Assembly (NCBI GenBank): GCA_963971405.1
Contig: OZ020492.1
Coordinates: 10,776,151 to 10,840,150 of the forward strand
Length of the DNA stretch: 64,000 bases
Direction: 5' to 3'
From: Psococerastis gibbosa
Taxonomy: Eukaryota; Arthropoda; Insecta; Psocodea; Psocidae
Below the pieces are notes generated by a model, which ran no database searches, was not told the DNA's origin, and saw nothing but the letters and a program-made list of their open reading frames with translations. Made by a program: the position numbers and the translations under genes. Below are positions 48,880 through 59,938 of the stretch, in pieces. Numbering within the stretch: position 1 is the first letter of the stretch; the number at the start of each line of letters is the position of its first letter.

Positions 48880-50110
48880 TACAAAACTACTTTTCGCGCT
48901 TAATCGTAGTCAAAATCATCCCTGCCGTATGCTTCAATCTACACCAAAGCCAATCCCACCCACCTCTCTTGACTCAAAGTAGAGCTCAAGCACGATTTTA
49001 GGAGAGCTAACTTAGAAAAAGATCAGTTCGCATCTCGCTACTGATGGGCATACAGTTAAAAACAGTCGCAAGCCAAGAACTAAACCAGGCACCATGTCTA
49101 CAAAATCGTGTGTCACTATAAATTCCATTTCCAATCTTCCAATATTCCAAATCTCTAGTGCAGACCAACTATCCGTATCAGCGGCTCCAACGGCTTTTAC
49201 AAACCTTTTTGCCAACGGCCTTACCATGTTGATTCCATTAGAGCAGAGCTTGTTTCAAACTGCGGCAACTTGGTAGTGTGCACAGCGTTGGCAGGGGAAC
49301 CTGGTGGGACATGATAACTCGCTTAGGCAGTATAAGTCGAGTCCTGGTCACCTCCGATTTAATTGTGTGACTTTACCATGTTCCCCAAGTGGTTCGGAAT
49401 CCACTATAATCAGGAGGTTCACCCTGTTAGTCAACTCCCCTTTCCCCGAGGTGAAAGAGTCTGCCCTTAGGGTGCCTCAAGTTAACAAACAGACTCACTC
49501 CCCCCGCCAGGCTGACAGGGTTGCTTAAAGCAGAAATGCTGAAAGCAGGCGTTAGAAACAACAGCTTTTACAAACCTTTTCTCTTTCATCTAATAATGCT
49601 TTAAAATCGCACCCCGAAAATGACGCTATAGTGTATTTTCCCAGTCATTTATTTGTTCTTCCTCTGATTCGTAAAAAAGTTTCAGCAGAAATTTGAATAT
49701 CCCGACAATTTTCTTCAAACACTCCATTCTGGTTCTTATTTCCATAGTAAATCGATCTACACATTCTAACATCTCAACTTTTATTTCTTCTTTCCAAGGA
49801 AAAGAGGTTCCTCTCGCTTCTTCGTCGTCCATTCGCTTTTCCATTCTGATCCTCCTTTCAATGGGAATTCAATTTTTTTTAAATTGTCTGCTATTTCGGT
49901 CGCCCTTGAAACTGAATCCTCGGCTAGGACTGTCCGTCTTGCCATGAATAATATCACAGCCTCAAGATGAGTAATTGCATTGTCAATGGGCAATTCTGGT
50001 TTTTGGAGCGCATTCTGAACTATGTCCACCTCGCATAGTACTCGCTTCCAAAATATTAGAAAAGAGACAAGTGAAAAATTTTGAATGGTTGACAAAAGGT
50101 TTGCCGTCGC
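48880..50110 (-). pseudogene. hAT transposase relic (ZMYM1-like), split by repeat B
   Basis: Minus strand from about 50110: LSTIQNFSLVSFLIFWKRVL, ALQKPELPIDNAITHLEAVI, then EKRMDDEEARGTSF and ECVDRFTMEIRTRMECLKKI in another frame; after the inserted repeat, LEIWNIGRLEMEFIVTHDFV, GLVLGLRLFLTVCPSVARCE, and after a frameshift FSKLALLKSCLSSTLSQERW and GRDDFDYD. The last two blocks are the conserved C-terminal dimerisation region of hAT transposases (ALRI.LT..V.VAS.ERSFSKL..IK...RS.M.Q.RL). Frameshifts and stops show it is dead. hAT transposases cut and paste elements leaving 8-bp duplications. Confidence 0.82.
49210..49563 (+). repeat. Repeat B copy with 17-bp target duplication
   Basis: Inserted in the hAT relic. 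GCTTTTACAAACCTTTT flanks it exactly (49193-49209 and 49564-49580). The long duplication implies target-primed retroposition, so repeat B behaves as a SINE-like retroposon. Confidence 0.92.
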
Positions 50111-50218
50111 ACCCAGCAGGGGAGTAGCTATAGGGGGGAGCCTTCCCCCAATAATTTGATTTTTGGCGAAAGTTGGTAATTCGCCTTTGCTCAGTTGGCA
50201 AAAACAGAGTTCCATACA

Positions 50219-50930
50219 CAGTGGCGTAAATAACACCCCCGCAACCCCCGCGGTGCGGGGGGGCGCACCATCGCTGGGGGCGCACTTCTGTCCCCAAAAA
50301 TAATAAGATAATTTACCTATAGAAATCTACGTACGGTAATTAATAAAAATATTAAATATCAATTTGTTATCCATGTTGACTATAATTATGAAATTAGGAA
50401 CTTCATCTCATTTAAAAATAAAAATTATCTTTCTCGCCAATCCTGCGCTTCATCAGTGGCGGCAGAATCCACCAGGTACCAACAAAACCAGACAGCGGCT
50501 GGTAAGTTTTCCATTATTATTTTATTATTTATACTACAATATTTTTCTTACCATTCCACCAAGACCGTAGGCAAGGGGGGCTCATTGGGCTGCAGCCCCC
50601 TCCCCACACCGAAATGAAAAGTTGAGAATTAAATGCATTTAGTACGGTAACATGAATATGTCTTCCTTTGTAAATTATAAGCTTTACTGCTATTAAAATC
50701 GTAAAACCCCACTATTTCGGGCCTATTTCTTCAAAAAAATTCCCCCGGGGGAGACCCCCGGGCCCCCCTGTTTTCTGCAATATCAATAAGCATTCCTTTG
50801 TAAAAAATCCTGGCTACGGCCTTGCACTCCACTATTGACTATCACTTATAACAAAGATAAAACAATACGACAAGTTAGGGCGCACCAAAGGTCTTGCGGG
50901 GGGGCGCAGCAAAAGTTATTTACGCTACTG
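50219..50930. mobile_element. hAT-type element, 712 bp, exact 8-bp duplication
   Basis: Ends CAGTGGCGTAAATAAC and GTTATTTACGCTACTG; TCCATACA flanks both sides exactly (50211-50218, 50931-50938). CCCGCGGTGCGGGGGGGCGCACC near the left and GCGGGGGGGCGCAGC near the right form GC-rich subterminal blocks. A second MITE is nested inside. Confidence 0.9.
50560..50824. mobile_element. hAT-type MITE nested inside the 712-bp element
   Basis: Ends CAAGACCGTAGGCAAGG and CCTGGCTACGGCCTTG; flanking octamers CATTCCAC and CACTCCAC differ at one base. Contains the hairpin module CCCCCGGGGGAGACCCCCGGG at about 50743. Confidence 0.85.
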
Positions 50931-50938
50931 TCCATACA

Positions 50939-51346
50939 AAGAAAAAAATTAAATAAAGTTGGCTTAAAATAAGATTGTAATAATGTTTTATTCTTAAGTA
51001 ACCAACTTGCCAACTCGGTGTGTCAAACTTAGAAAAAGGCGCGAGAAATTCCAATTTAATTGATACAAGTATCCAACTCACACAGCTACGTAAACTGTAA
51101 AAATTAACAAGGGCTTTGTTGGCACATGGACAATCTTCTCCAGTCAATATCTATTGTATATATGGTCAGCATGAAAAATGAAAGAGCGTTTAGCCAGTTA
51201 AAAATTGTAAAAAGCTATCTAAAAAGACAATGACGCTTGGGAAATCTTTTGCCTATGAAAACGAAAAAGAACTTGCTTCAGAACTAAATTTGGGCAAGTT
51301 TTTTTTTTTTTTGGTAGTTGTGGGACAAAATAGGAAAAACATATGT
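50939..51346. other. Gene-free stretch
   Basis: A poly-T run and a truncated GGACGGA-family body (GGTAGTTGTGGGACAAAATAGG, 51313-51346) abut a SINE. No exon is supported. Confidence 0.45.
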
Positions 51347-51538
51347 AGTCAGGACATGTAGAGTAGTGGTACGGACTCTGACTTTCACCCGAAAGGTGGT
51401 TGCTTCGGAAGGCATGTAAAGCAGGCGGTCCCGGGCCTTCCTAGTTGAGTGTAAGAGAGGGCTTTATAGCCCTAACTCCGCTAGGTTGGCTTAGTAATAG
51501 AAACAATAAAAAGTCCTTATTTATTTATTTTATTTTAT
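51347..51538 (+). mobile_element. SINE-1 copy with deleted B box
   Basis: Starts AGTCAGGACATGTAGAGTAG with an intact A-box region; after CCCGAAAGGTGG about 40 bases including the B box are missing; the body (GGCATGTAAAGCAGGCGGTC) and tail (TTTATTTATTTTATTTTATT) are complete. Confidence 0.85.
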
Positions 51539-52550
51539 TTAAGAAATATTACAAAAACACTGTCGTTACAAATTACAATAATTACAAACCCGGGTCTTGA
51601 AGCATCGGACATTTGTTTGAAGGTTATTAAAAAAGGATGCAGAACATAGAATATTCAGAAGTTCAAGGATTGAACGCAAGAAAATTGCACACTGCTGATA
51701 ATGCCGCAGTTATGCAATTACCTAGGTACTACTAGATTACTCTTTAAGATAGACTTACATGAAAGGTAGTTATAATAGAGTTATAGAGCAGCTTACGATA
51801 GCTACTACCCAATGATTTTCATGAAATAATTACAACACCAAAAATTATTAGCACCTTATATCGATATAGGTATGATGCATTCTACAACATGAATAGTAGT
51901 ATTAGACTAAAGCTTTAATAAACTATGTGGAAAACTAAATAAAAAATAAAAATTGCCAGGTTTTAGAGCGCCAATTTGCTACGGTCCATATCCTCTTAAG
52001 TAGCACTAATTGACATATCCCGAACGCCAAGCCCCGAATTTTGAATTTGAATGAAGTCAATTAATGGACAAGACTAATCTATTGCACGATAAATTTTGGG
52101 CAATGGTAATCCTTGTTTCACCCACGACTTGGTTGGTGAAAACAATCAAATTTTTAATATCTTCTGAATTTTTTGGTTAGGCTGTAGACTAGTTTGATAA
52201 GGAGACTTGAAGGCCTTCACTCTGTAACAAAAAAAGACTTATTGATGTAACTGCAAACAGTGGGGTACCCATTCCTAACTTTGTGACGGGGATGATTGTG
52301 TGAATAATATGTCAGTTATTCGTTCACTGTTTTTCCTATACATCGATACCCTAATTAGCAAACCACTTAACTCCAAAATGGTGAATTTTCAGGAGAGACT
52401 ACAACTACAACCACAACCGTGTTTGGCCTTAGTTTTTGAAGGGGTGAAATAAATAGGCTATTAGGTTAGGTCCAAGCTTTAAAAGCTGTGGCCAAATCGT
52501 GGATAATAAAGGAGTTTTTACTACATATATGGCATCTCATATGTCTGTCT
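51539..52550. other. Gene-free stretch
   Basis: No exon or recognised repeat. Confidence 0.45.
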
Positions 52551-52734
52551 CAGGGACGGATCCTTGGGGTGGCGGTCGAAACCCCCCCCCCCCCCCCCGA
52601 CAGAAATTTTTTTATACTAGATAGAATGGACTTCTGAAGGAAATTAAGAAAAATTATTACTCAAGTAAAAGAAACGCGATATTTTTCCGGCCACCGCCCC
52701 CCCCCCCCCCCGAAAACTTTTGTAGCCGTCCCTG
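52551..52734. mobile_element. hAT-type MITE (GGACGGA family), exact 8-bp duplication
   Basis: Ends CAGGGACGGATCC and TAGCCGTCCCTG; GTCTGTCT flanks both sides exactly (52543-52550, 52735-52742). Poly-C runs of 17-18 lie inside both ends (in the same direction), with GGTGGCGGTCG and CGGCCACCGCC as inverted subterminal blocks. Confidence 0.88.
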
Positions 52735-53119
52735 GTCTGTCTCTATATCATCAATATCTTATGAGAAATTGGACTTAGCACCAAAAAACTTAAAGTGGGG
52801 TGTCAATAAGGAGCCAGATGCCACAAGCTATGTGCATTGGATTATCACCATATTTACCATTTTAAGGAGCATGGAAGGACGATTTGTTACAAAAAAATAA
52901 TTTTTGAGTTGGTGGTATGCAACGTTAGTTTGGTGCAAAACGGGTATATAGTATTCACGAATATTAATAATTAAAATATTACAACCTATAACATAACAAT
53001 TGAGATTTCAAAAGGTTTTAGTCTCTCCTGCATTTACAGTTTTAAGAGACAAATCGCCTTTTGCATACATGCTTCTAATTTATTTATACTGCTGCAATTT
53101 TCGGATCAACAGTACCTAC

Positions 53120-53458
53120 CTTCTATTATAATTTGACATTGGAATCCGTTGGCAATCCTCATCCAAGACTCGTGTACTGATTTGAATTGTTCGCTGTCAT
53201 TATCAACAGCCTCCAGCATGCATTTAACTTTTTTGCATTCAGCGAGAATAAATCGGTATACAGAATTCGGGTACCGGAATTTGTACGACTTTCCCCCGAA
53301 GCCATCTTCGCCACTCACCAGTATCTCTTCGCACCTACGCAGAATGAATTGAGCGACTTCTGCCATAGGACGGTCTGGATCTAGGTTCACTAAATCATCG
53401 TAAAGATCGAATATGACGCGATTGGATATAAAAGTATGCTTGATTCTGTTTTGAGGCA
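53120..53458 (-). CDS. Isolated internal exon, unknown protein
   Basis: On the minus strand a strong acceptor (TTTATTTCCTTTCAG) precedes and a donor (GAAG|GTAGGTACT) follows an open frame of 339 bp, phase 1 on both sides (113 codons). It reads IKHTFISNRVIFDLYDDLVN, LDPDRPMAEVAQFILRRCEE, GGKSYKFRYPNSVYRFILAE, KKVKCMLEAVDNDSEQFKSV, and ends NGFQCQIIIE. Composition is protein-like with mixed charge, and the alternative frames are poor. I do not recognise the family. Neighbouring exons were not identified; repeats occupy both sides, so they may lie far away or outside the window. A retained relic exon is also possible. Confidence 0.5.
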
Positions 53459-53700
53459 CTGAAAGGAAATAAAAAATGATGTAAAGCCAATAGAATAAAA
53501 TTGTGTTTTTTTCACTGACACGTACGGTTTAGTAATTGGTAGTTGGTATCGCACTGTGGAAACATCTTTGCAATAATATGTTAAAAAAGATAATCCCATT
53601 GTATCCTATTTAAAAATTAATAATTTATTTTTGATTAAGACATCAGTTCAACTTTTTTTAGCATTTAAAATCATCTTCTTCTGGCTCTACAGTCCTTGAT
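53459..53700. other. Gene-free flank
   Basis: Presumed intron upstream of the minus-strand exon; nothing else seen. Confidence 0.35.
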
Positions 53701-53734
53701 GAGCTTGGTCTGCTCGACAACACTAATCCAGTCA

Positions 53735-54274
53735 TCTCGGTTTTGTGTGAATTATTAAGGCTATTAGATGAGGGGATCATAGAACGAGCAGATTATGACA
53801 CTGAGTGGTGTTCACCAATAGTTTGTGCTCCGAAAAGGGACTAAGTCAGGGTATGTGGTGATGTCACCAAGCTTCACTCCGCCATCAAGCGGCCATTTCA
53901 CCCCCTCCCGAATGTAGACTATACCTTGACTAGACTAAAGGGCGTAAAGTCGTTCTCAAAGATAGACGCAACAAAATCTTTCCATCAAATCACGATAATC
54001 AGAATTTAACTACGGTACGTTCATATGTCTATTTGGCAGGTTCAGATTCACTAGGCTACAATTTGGTATTAATTACACCACAGAACTGTTTTAAAAAAAA
54101 ATCAAAAGTACTAGATGGCATAGGCCTAGATGAAATAGTTAATCATGTTGATGTCCTTTTAATTTTTGCAGAAACACAAAAGAAAATGTCAGAATATTAA
54201 AAAATGTGTTGTTAAAATTAAAGGCATTACAATGAGTGAAGAAAAATCTGAATGTAGCAAAAATAAATTAAAAG
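53735..54274 (+). pseudogene. Gypsy-type LTR retrotransposon reverse transcriptase relic
   Basis: Plus-strand pieces: LLDEGIIERADYDTEWCSPI, VCAPKRD then a stop, VRVCGDVTKLHSAIKRPFHP, then KGVKSFSKIDATKSFHQI (motif A region), and further along VNHVDDVLIFAETQKEN (the xxDD catalytic motif). Order and spacing are those of a Gypsy pol RT. Stops and frameshifts are frequent and no LTRs, gag or integrase are visible; it is a short dead fragment. Confidence 0.85.
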
Positions 54275-55097
54275 GAACCGGTCCGAGTTAACTCGAACAT
54301 GCTTTCCAATTTATAAAGTAGTAAATAGACATAATGTGTCATTTCATTGTAAATAATTTCCCTATGGTCAAATTTTTCGGATCCCTCGGGGGGGGGGGGG
54401 GTCCACTTCAATATATTAAAAACCCCTTAAAACTCAATTGTATATTCTGCAACGAACAGACCAATACATTGTAACAGTAGTAACAATAACAAGGCACGTA
54501 ATGTATTGGAAAGTGAATTTTCCATAATTTCTCCAAAAAAGAATTTTTAGCACAGAACCAATATTTTTTTTGGAAAGCAACCTATTTGGTTTTGTTACTC
54601 TATTGAACACCTAAAACATATCTGAAGGTAGAAATCATCGACAGAAAGGTCCCGCAGAAAAGTTATTTTTTAGCCATTTTTCATGAAAATTGAGTAATTT
54701 TTATTTTTTACCCCCAGAAGCAAACTATCAAGGGGCAAGCGACCCATTGCATTTTGTTGGCATTAATAACGACTGCAATATATGTGAATTTAAAAGAAAT
54801 CGTTGGAGCCGTTTTTGAGAAATAATATTTTTAGATGTTTTTTTTTTAGAATAGAACCCCTCCAAATTGAGTTAGCCCAAAATAAAAATACAATGGTTCA
54901 CAGGTATGATTTTTGTGAACCTACATGCCAAATTTCATCAAAATCCGAGTAGTTTGCCCGGAAATCGATGAACAGACAGACAGACAGAGCGACAGACAGA
55001 GCAACAGACAGACATTTCGTAAAAAACACTTTTTTGGTTCCTCAAAACGTGTAAATCCGTTGAAATCTCCAAATCGAAAATTTCGACCATCACAATT
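54275..55097 (-). repeat. Repeat D, minus-strand copy
   Basis: Begins (plus strand) GAACCGGTCCGAGTTAACTC and continues through CGATGAACAGACAGACAG to TTCGACCATCACAATT. The 5' hairpin end of the element is lost. It abuts the Gypsy relic. Confidence 0.85.
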
Positions 55098-55523
55098 CAA
55101 TTACGGACTTCGATGGCATAGTGGTACTTGTTCGTACTTGTGCGAGTCCCTACACATCATGCGATCGGTGACCTGTCGTAACTCAACAAAGGTATTACCT
55201 ACAGAGGCATCTGAAGAGGTTATTTGGATATATTCATTGAATTGTTTGTATGCCAATAATCACTTTTGGCAGAAAGTTCTTGGTCATATTTGAACAAAAT
55301 CGGGCATTCACATAGATCCAAATAGAGTGCATGCCATAGTAGATTTTCCACCTAAAGCTATAAGTAGGTACCAAATTTATACTTTTGTCAGGCATGATAA
55401 AATATGTCGCCAAATTCATTCCTAACAAATCAGACATTTTATTTTATGCATTGAATTATACAGAGGGCTATTAATTCCATTCTTGCCTACATTGCTATAC
55501 TATAAATTAATTAATAAATAAAA
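55098..55523. other. Spacer between two repeat D copies
   Basis: About 430 bp with no recognised gene; a frame near 55234-55437 on the minus strand has no support. Confidence 0.4.
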
Positions 55524-56330
55524 GAACCGGTCCGAGTTTACTCGAACATGCTTTCCCATTTAAAAATTAGTAAATAGACATAATGTGTTAATTCATAGTA
55601 AATAATTTCCCTATGGTTAAATTTCGGATCCCTCCGGGGGGGGGGGGGGGTCCACTTCAATATATTAAAAACCCCTTAAAACTCAATTGCATATTCTGGA
55701 ACGAACAGACCAATACATTGTAACGGTTGTAACAATGACAGGGCACGCAATGTGTGGATTTTCTATAATTTCTTTAAAAAATAATATTTTGCACAGAACC
55801 AAATACTTTTTGGGAAAGCAACCTTTTTGGTTTTGTTACTCTATTGAACACCTAAAACATGACAAAACAAAACTAGGAATCATCGATAGAAAGGTTCAGC
55901 AGAAAAATTATTTTTTCGTCATTTTTCATGAAAAATTTAATTATTTTGATTTATTTACCCCCAGATGCTAACTATCAAAGGGGTAAGCAACCCACCGCAT
56001 TTTGTTAGCATTAATAACCGCTACAATATATGTGAATTTAAATTTTTAGAATTTTTTAAAAGTTTTTTGAGAATAAAACCCCCCAAATTGAGTTAGCCCA
56101 AAATAAAAAATATTTCGAGGCATAATTTTTGTGCACTTACACGCCAAATTTCAAAAAACCGACCGAGTAGTTTGCCAGGAAATCGATGAACAGACAGACA
56201 GAGCGACAGAGATTTCGTAAAAACTATGGGTTCCTGGTACCCCAAAACGTGTAAACCCGTTGAAATCTCGGAGTCGAATATTTCGACCGTCACAAAGCTT
56301 TGCTTATACTACGTATAATTTGGAAAGCAA
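55524..56330 (-). repeat. Repeat D, full minus-strand copy
   Basis: From GAACCGGTCCGAGTTTACTC to ACGTATAATTTGGAAAGCAA. Same orientation as the copy at 54275. TAAATAAA-like sequence flanks both ends but is too simple to call a duplication. Confidence 0.87.
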
Positions 56331-56861
56331 TAAATAAATAATCATTTATTTGCAAACTATAATGCTACCATAAAATCGAGTCTAAATAAGTATGGAACGG
56401 CGATCAGTAGTTTACTCACCAGGCATGTTACTTGAAGAAAACCTCAGAATGTTTTGAAAGTCTTATTTAATTCCGGCCTGCCGAAAGGACTAATGTACCT
56501 GACAGTATATAAATGGTATCACCAAGATTGCGTCTTGGGTGTTTACTATCAGCTGTGCTCAAAATCTTAAATGCACGCGTTCTGACTGATCGCCCTTGCA
56601 ATTACATCTAAATTTATGCAATTGACATACCCTAATAGCTAATCAAACTTGTAACGGGTAATGAAGATTCAGATACGGATACTGAAAATTTTGCTCGCAA
56701 GAAAATAACTAATAATGACATTCAAAATTTTGCTTGTTAAAAGTAAATCATAACTATAAGTAAACTTAAAACATTCGGTTGCACAATATTTTGTTGTAAT
56801 TAGTCTGTGTTGTGCATAATACTAGTGACACAAAGTAGTGTATTCGCGCACGCAGCTCAGC
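56331..56861. other. Gene-free stretch
   Basis: No exon or repeat recognised. Confidence 0.4.
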
Positions 56862-57200
56862 GACGAAAACTTAAATGCTGGACTGCCTCCTTGTTACTGC
56901 GCATGTGTCAGTCCAATAGGCTCTACCCCTCCAACAAGGAAGATGTACAACTTAAAAGTTCCAGAATTTAAAACCTATAGGTAGGTATGTTTGATCAAAA
57001 TCCCGTAGATACTGGTTGCATTTAGGCTTAAAATAATGTTTAAGAACCATGAAAAGCTATTGATAAAAATGAGTGCTGGAGGTTTTACTTTTAGGCTATA
57101 TTTTAAACTTCTGGAACTTCCTCGTTGGAAGGGTAGAGCCAATTGGACTTTTGACGCATGCGCAGTAACAAGGATCAAGGCCAGCATTTAAGTTTTCGTA
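56862..57200. mobile_element. Foldback MITE, about 110-bp arms
   Basis: Left arm: CGACGAAAACTTAAATGCTGG, TCCTTGTTACTGCGCATG, CCAATAGGCTCTACCCCTCC, AACAAGGAAG; the right arm carries the inverse (CTTCCTCGTTGGAAGGGTAG, CATGCGCAGTAACAAGGA, CCAGCATTTAAGTTTTCGTAG). The centre is AT-rich. Family unknown. Confidence 0.8.
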
Positions 57201-57384
57201 GGATCAGTGGGGGAGTATAACCGGATTTTAATAATTAATTACAATTAAATTGTTTATCTAAGCAACTTTAATATTTTTTATAAATTTAAAAAAAAATATT
57301 TTTTCCTAATTGCATACTAAATTTTATCTGATAAGGTGCTGATAAGAAAACATTGACCTGTATGACCAATACTGGAGAATACTA

Positions 57385-59793
57385 GGAAAGCCACGGCTGT
57401 GGGTAACGGACAAAACCTGATATCTTGGTCTATATGGCAGATGTGCGCCAAATCATTATCCTTAATGTGTAAATTTGATGTATTTAAAAAATTATTATAG
57501 TATGATTTAATTGCATTTTTGCTTTTGTAACCTTTTTTGTATTTGTTTTAGAAAGATATGCTATGTTCGCACATTTATTAAGATTTAGCTAGGAATATTT
57601 AGGTAGCTAACTAAGAAAAATTGTGGCAAGCAAAAAATTGGTTGTCTTTAAGTCGGTTGTAAAGTCGGTTTACAGACGATAGTTTAACGTGACAACCCCT
57701 AAATTACTAAATCTTACATAAATAATATATGGCTGGAAAGAATTTTTTTAAGAGATAATAACGCGGTCGAAAGAGGCCGATTTTTGTTGAAAATCGTGCG
57801 CACCCCCTGACGTTTCACACCCCCAAAGCCAAACCCCCACCACAAATATAGCATGGCCTGAAAGATGAAGAATAGACGAAGACATGTGTATAATTATAAA
57901 TTAGGAGGCCCTCTACATCTGCAATTCAAATGGGATTGCTGGAAATGCGTCTCAGTTTACTAATTTTGTGTTCCACGCTTCCACTCGTGTTTAAAGGGAG
58001 AAGGGGTAACTTTGAAACTACAGTCAAAACCGTTTATAACGACATCGTTTACAACGACCTATCGGTTATTACAATTGTATGGCCCCGTCCGAATCCCTAG
58101 TAAACTATTCAGTAAACAAACCGCTTATAACAACATCTGATACAGCGACATATCGCTTACAACGACGAAATTTTATCGATATTCATCGGTTATAACGACC
58201 AACCGCTTCTTGTCTCAGCAAAACAATACAAACGATAAATCTTATTAATAAGCATTGAATGAATATTTAGGCACATTATTACCTACGCACTTTCTCCCAC
58301 CCCATCCGAACCTCTTCCCGGCCATTTGACCTTGCATACTTTACACATGTTTAGTTCGCTAATTGACTAATGATTGAACAATAATAAATATTTTTGTTTC
58401 TTTTTTGACTCGTTTACATATTATAATATTAACATACCATATTATAACCCATACATACCTATTCTAGAGAGATAACTATGATAATATAACTACAGTATGT
58501 ACATACATATGTACTGTACTTGTGTATATGACATTGCTTATAACAACTATCGGATATAACGTCGGCAACTACACGGTCCCTTCAATGTCGTTATAAACGG
58601 TTTTGACAGTATGTTTTTATACTCGTTTGAAACCTTAATTCATACTGCTTCTAATTAGACATTAAAAATTCCTTTCAATTGAAAGTTGCAGGATGTGGAT
58701 TTTTTTAAATCTATGCATGTAAATTGAAAAGTACCCTTTGAATCCAATGTATATGGGGTTTCTCTCGTGACTTCGTGAAAACGAAACATAATGTGTAAAG
58801 TATTAAAATCAAACAAATTTGCACAATTTCCACATAAACATATATATTTTTAAAAGTTAAAAAATTAAAAAGCAGTTACAGCTGTTTCGGTGTTACACCA
58901 TAATCAGACTAACAAGTTTCTACCTGACATTAAGCTCTAAACCATTTGAACCTGTTTCCCGCCTAAATACGGATGGCTTTTACACTCACCTGACCCTGAA
59001 CAAAGAGACGGATAGTAAAACTGAATATATGTCTGGAAAGAGTAAGAAAGTTGGAAAATAACTAAAGTAGTTTGAAGTTTTCAAATTGATATTAACACCC
59101 CCAAAAACGCGGCCGAAAAAGACCTATTTTCGATTAAAATCGGCAAATTCGGGCCAAATTTGGACGCACCTCCTCACGGTTCCACCCCCCAAAGTCGAAC
59201 CCCTTGCCCTATCGCAACAAATATAGCATGGCCTGAAAGAGGAAGTATTGACGAAAACATGGGTATAATTTAAATTTAGATAGGCCTTCTACATCTGTTG
59301 CTTTAAACGAGCGTTACTGACCCGCGTTCCCGATCCACGTTACTGACCCGCGTTACATTTTTCGTACTTGCACCTAGTATTCCAGCCGGCGCCCATCAGT
59401 TTATTACACGTTGTCACGTCAAAAATTAGCAAGATACTCAAATTCTTTAGTCCAATCATATCATATTTTCCTATTTTACTGCGATGGGGATAAATTTTTA
59501 TATGATTCCATTAGCCAATAGGAGATTAAGTTGTCAACTCCCAAAACTTAGTTTTATGCCTAGCCTACCTAAACCACCAAACTTACTTCAACTGGAATAA
59601 GAATCCATCCTATAGCCTCCTTGGCCTATAACCAAATTTATAAATTTCATACTTACTATGCTTACAGTATGGGCTAGGTATTCCGTGGACCAATGCTAAT
59701 CATTTATGGATGTCGAATAATACTGTACCAATAAGCCTAGGTCACGTGACAAATAGGCTTGGTATGGCAAAAAATGGTCGGCTATTTTGGGTT
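57385..59793 (+). repeat. Old repeat or duplicated segment, partner of 9.15-10.14 kb
   Basis: Collinear blocks with 9145-10140 (see that entry), here spread over 2.4 kb because of inserted elements, including the pogo-type MITE at 58021. A direct internal repeat links 57750-57940 and 59098-59310 (AACGCGG.CGAAA, CCACCCCC, AAATATAGCATGGCCTGAAAG). Confidence 0.7.
58021..58609. mobile_element. pogo/Tigger-like non-autonomous element, 589 bp
   Basis: Terminal inverted repeat CAGTCAAAACCGTTTATAAC with GACAT; the right end has one mismatch (CTGTCAAAACC). TA flanks both sides (58019-58020, 58610-58611). Further CGTTATAACGAC-like units repeat internally (58045, 58115, 58150, 58190). TIR sequence style and TA duplication fit pogo/Tigger (Tc1/mariner). 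No transposase. Confidence 0.87.
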
Positions 59794-59930
59794 GAATAAA
59801 TAAAATAAATAAGGACTTTTTATTGTTTCTATTACCAATTCAACCTAGCGGAGTTAGGGCTATAAAGCCCTCTCTTACACTCAACTAGGAAGGCCCGGGA
59901 CCGCCTGCTTTACATGCCCTCCGAAGCATG
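59794..59930 (-). mobile_element. 5'-truncated SINE-1 with 10-bp target duplication
   Basis: Minus-strand copy lacking the tRNA-like head; TGGGTTGAAT occurs just left of the AT-rich tail (about 59788-59797) and just right of the truncation point (about 59929-59938). This is the expected footprint of incomplete target-primed insertion. Confidence 0.85.
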
Positions 59931-59938
59931 GGTTGAAT

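Noticed and set aside
54275-56330. Two same-orientation repeat D copies as LTRs of one LTR retrotransposon
   Set aside because: Repeat D also occurs alone elsewhere, the copies are only about 430 bp apart, lack TG..CA ends, and the Gypsy relic lies outside them.
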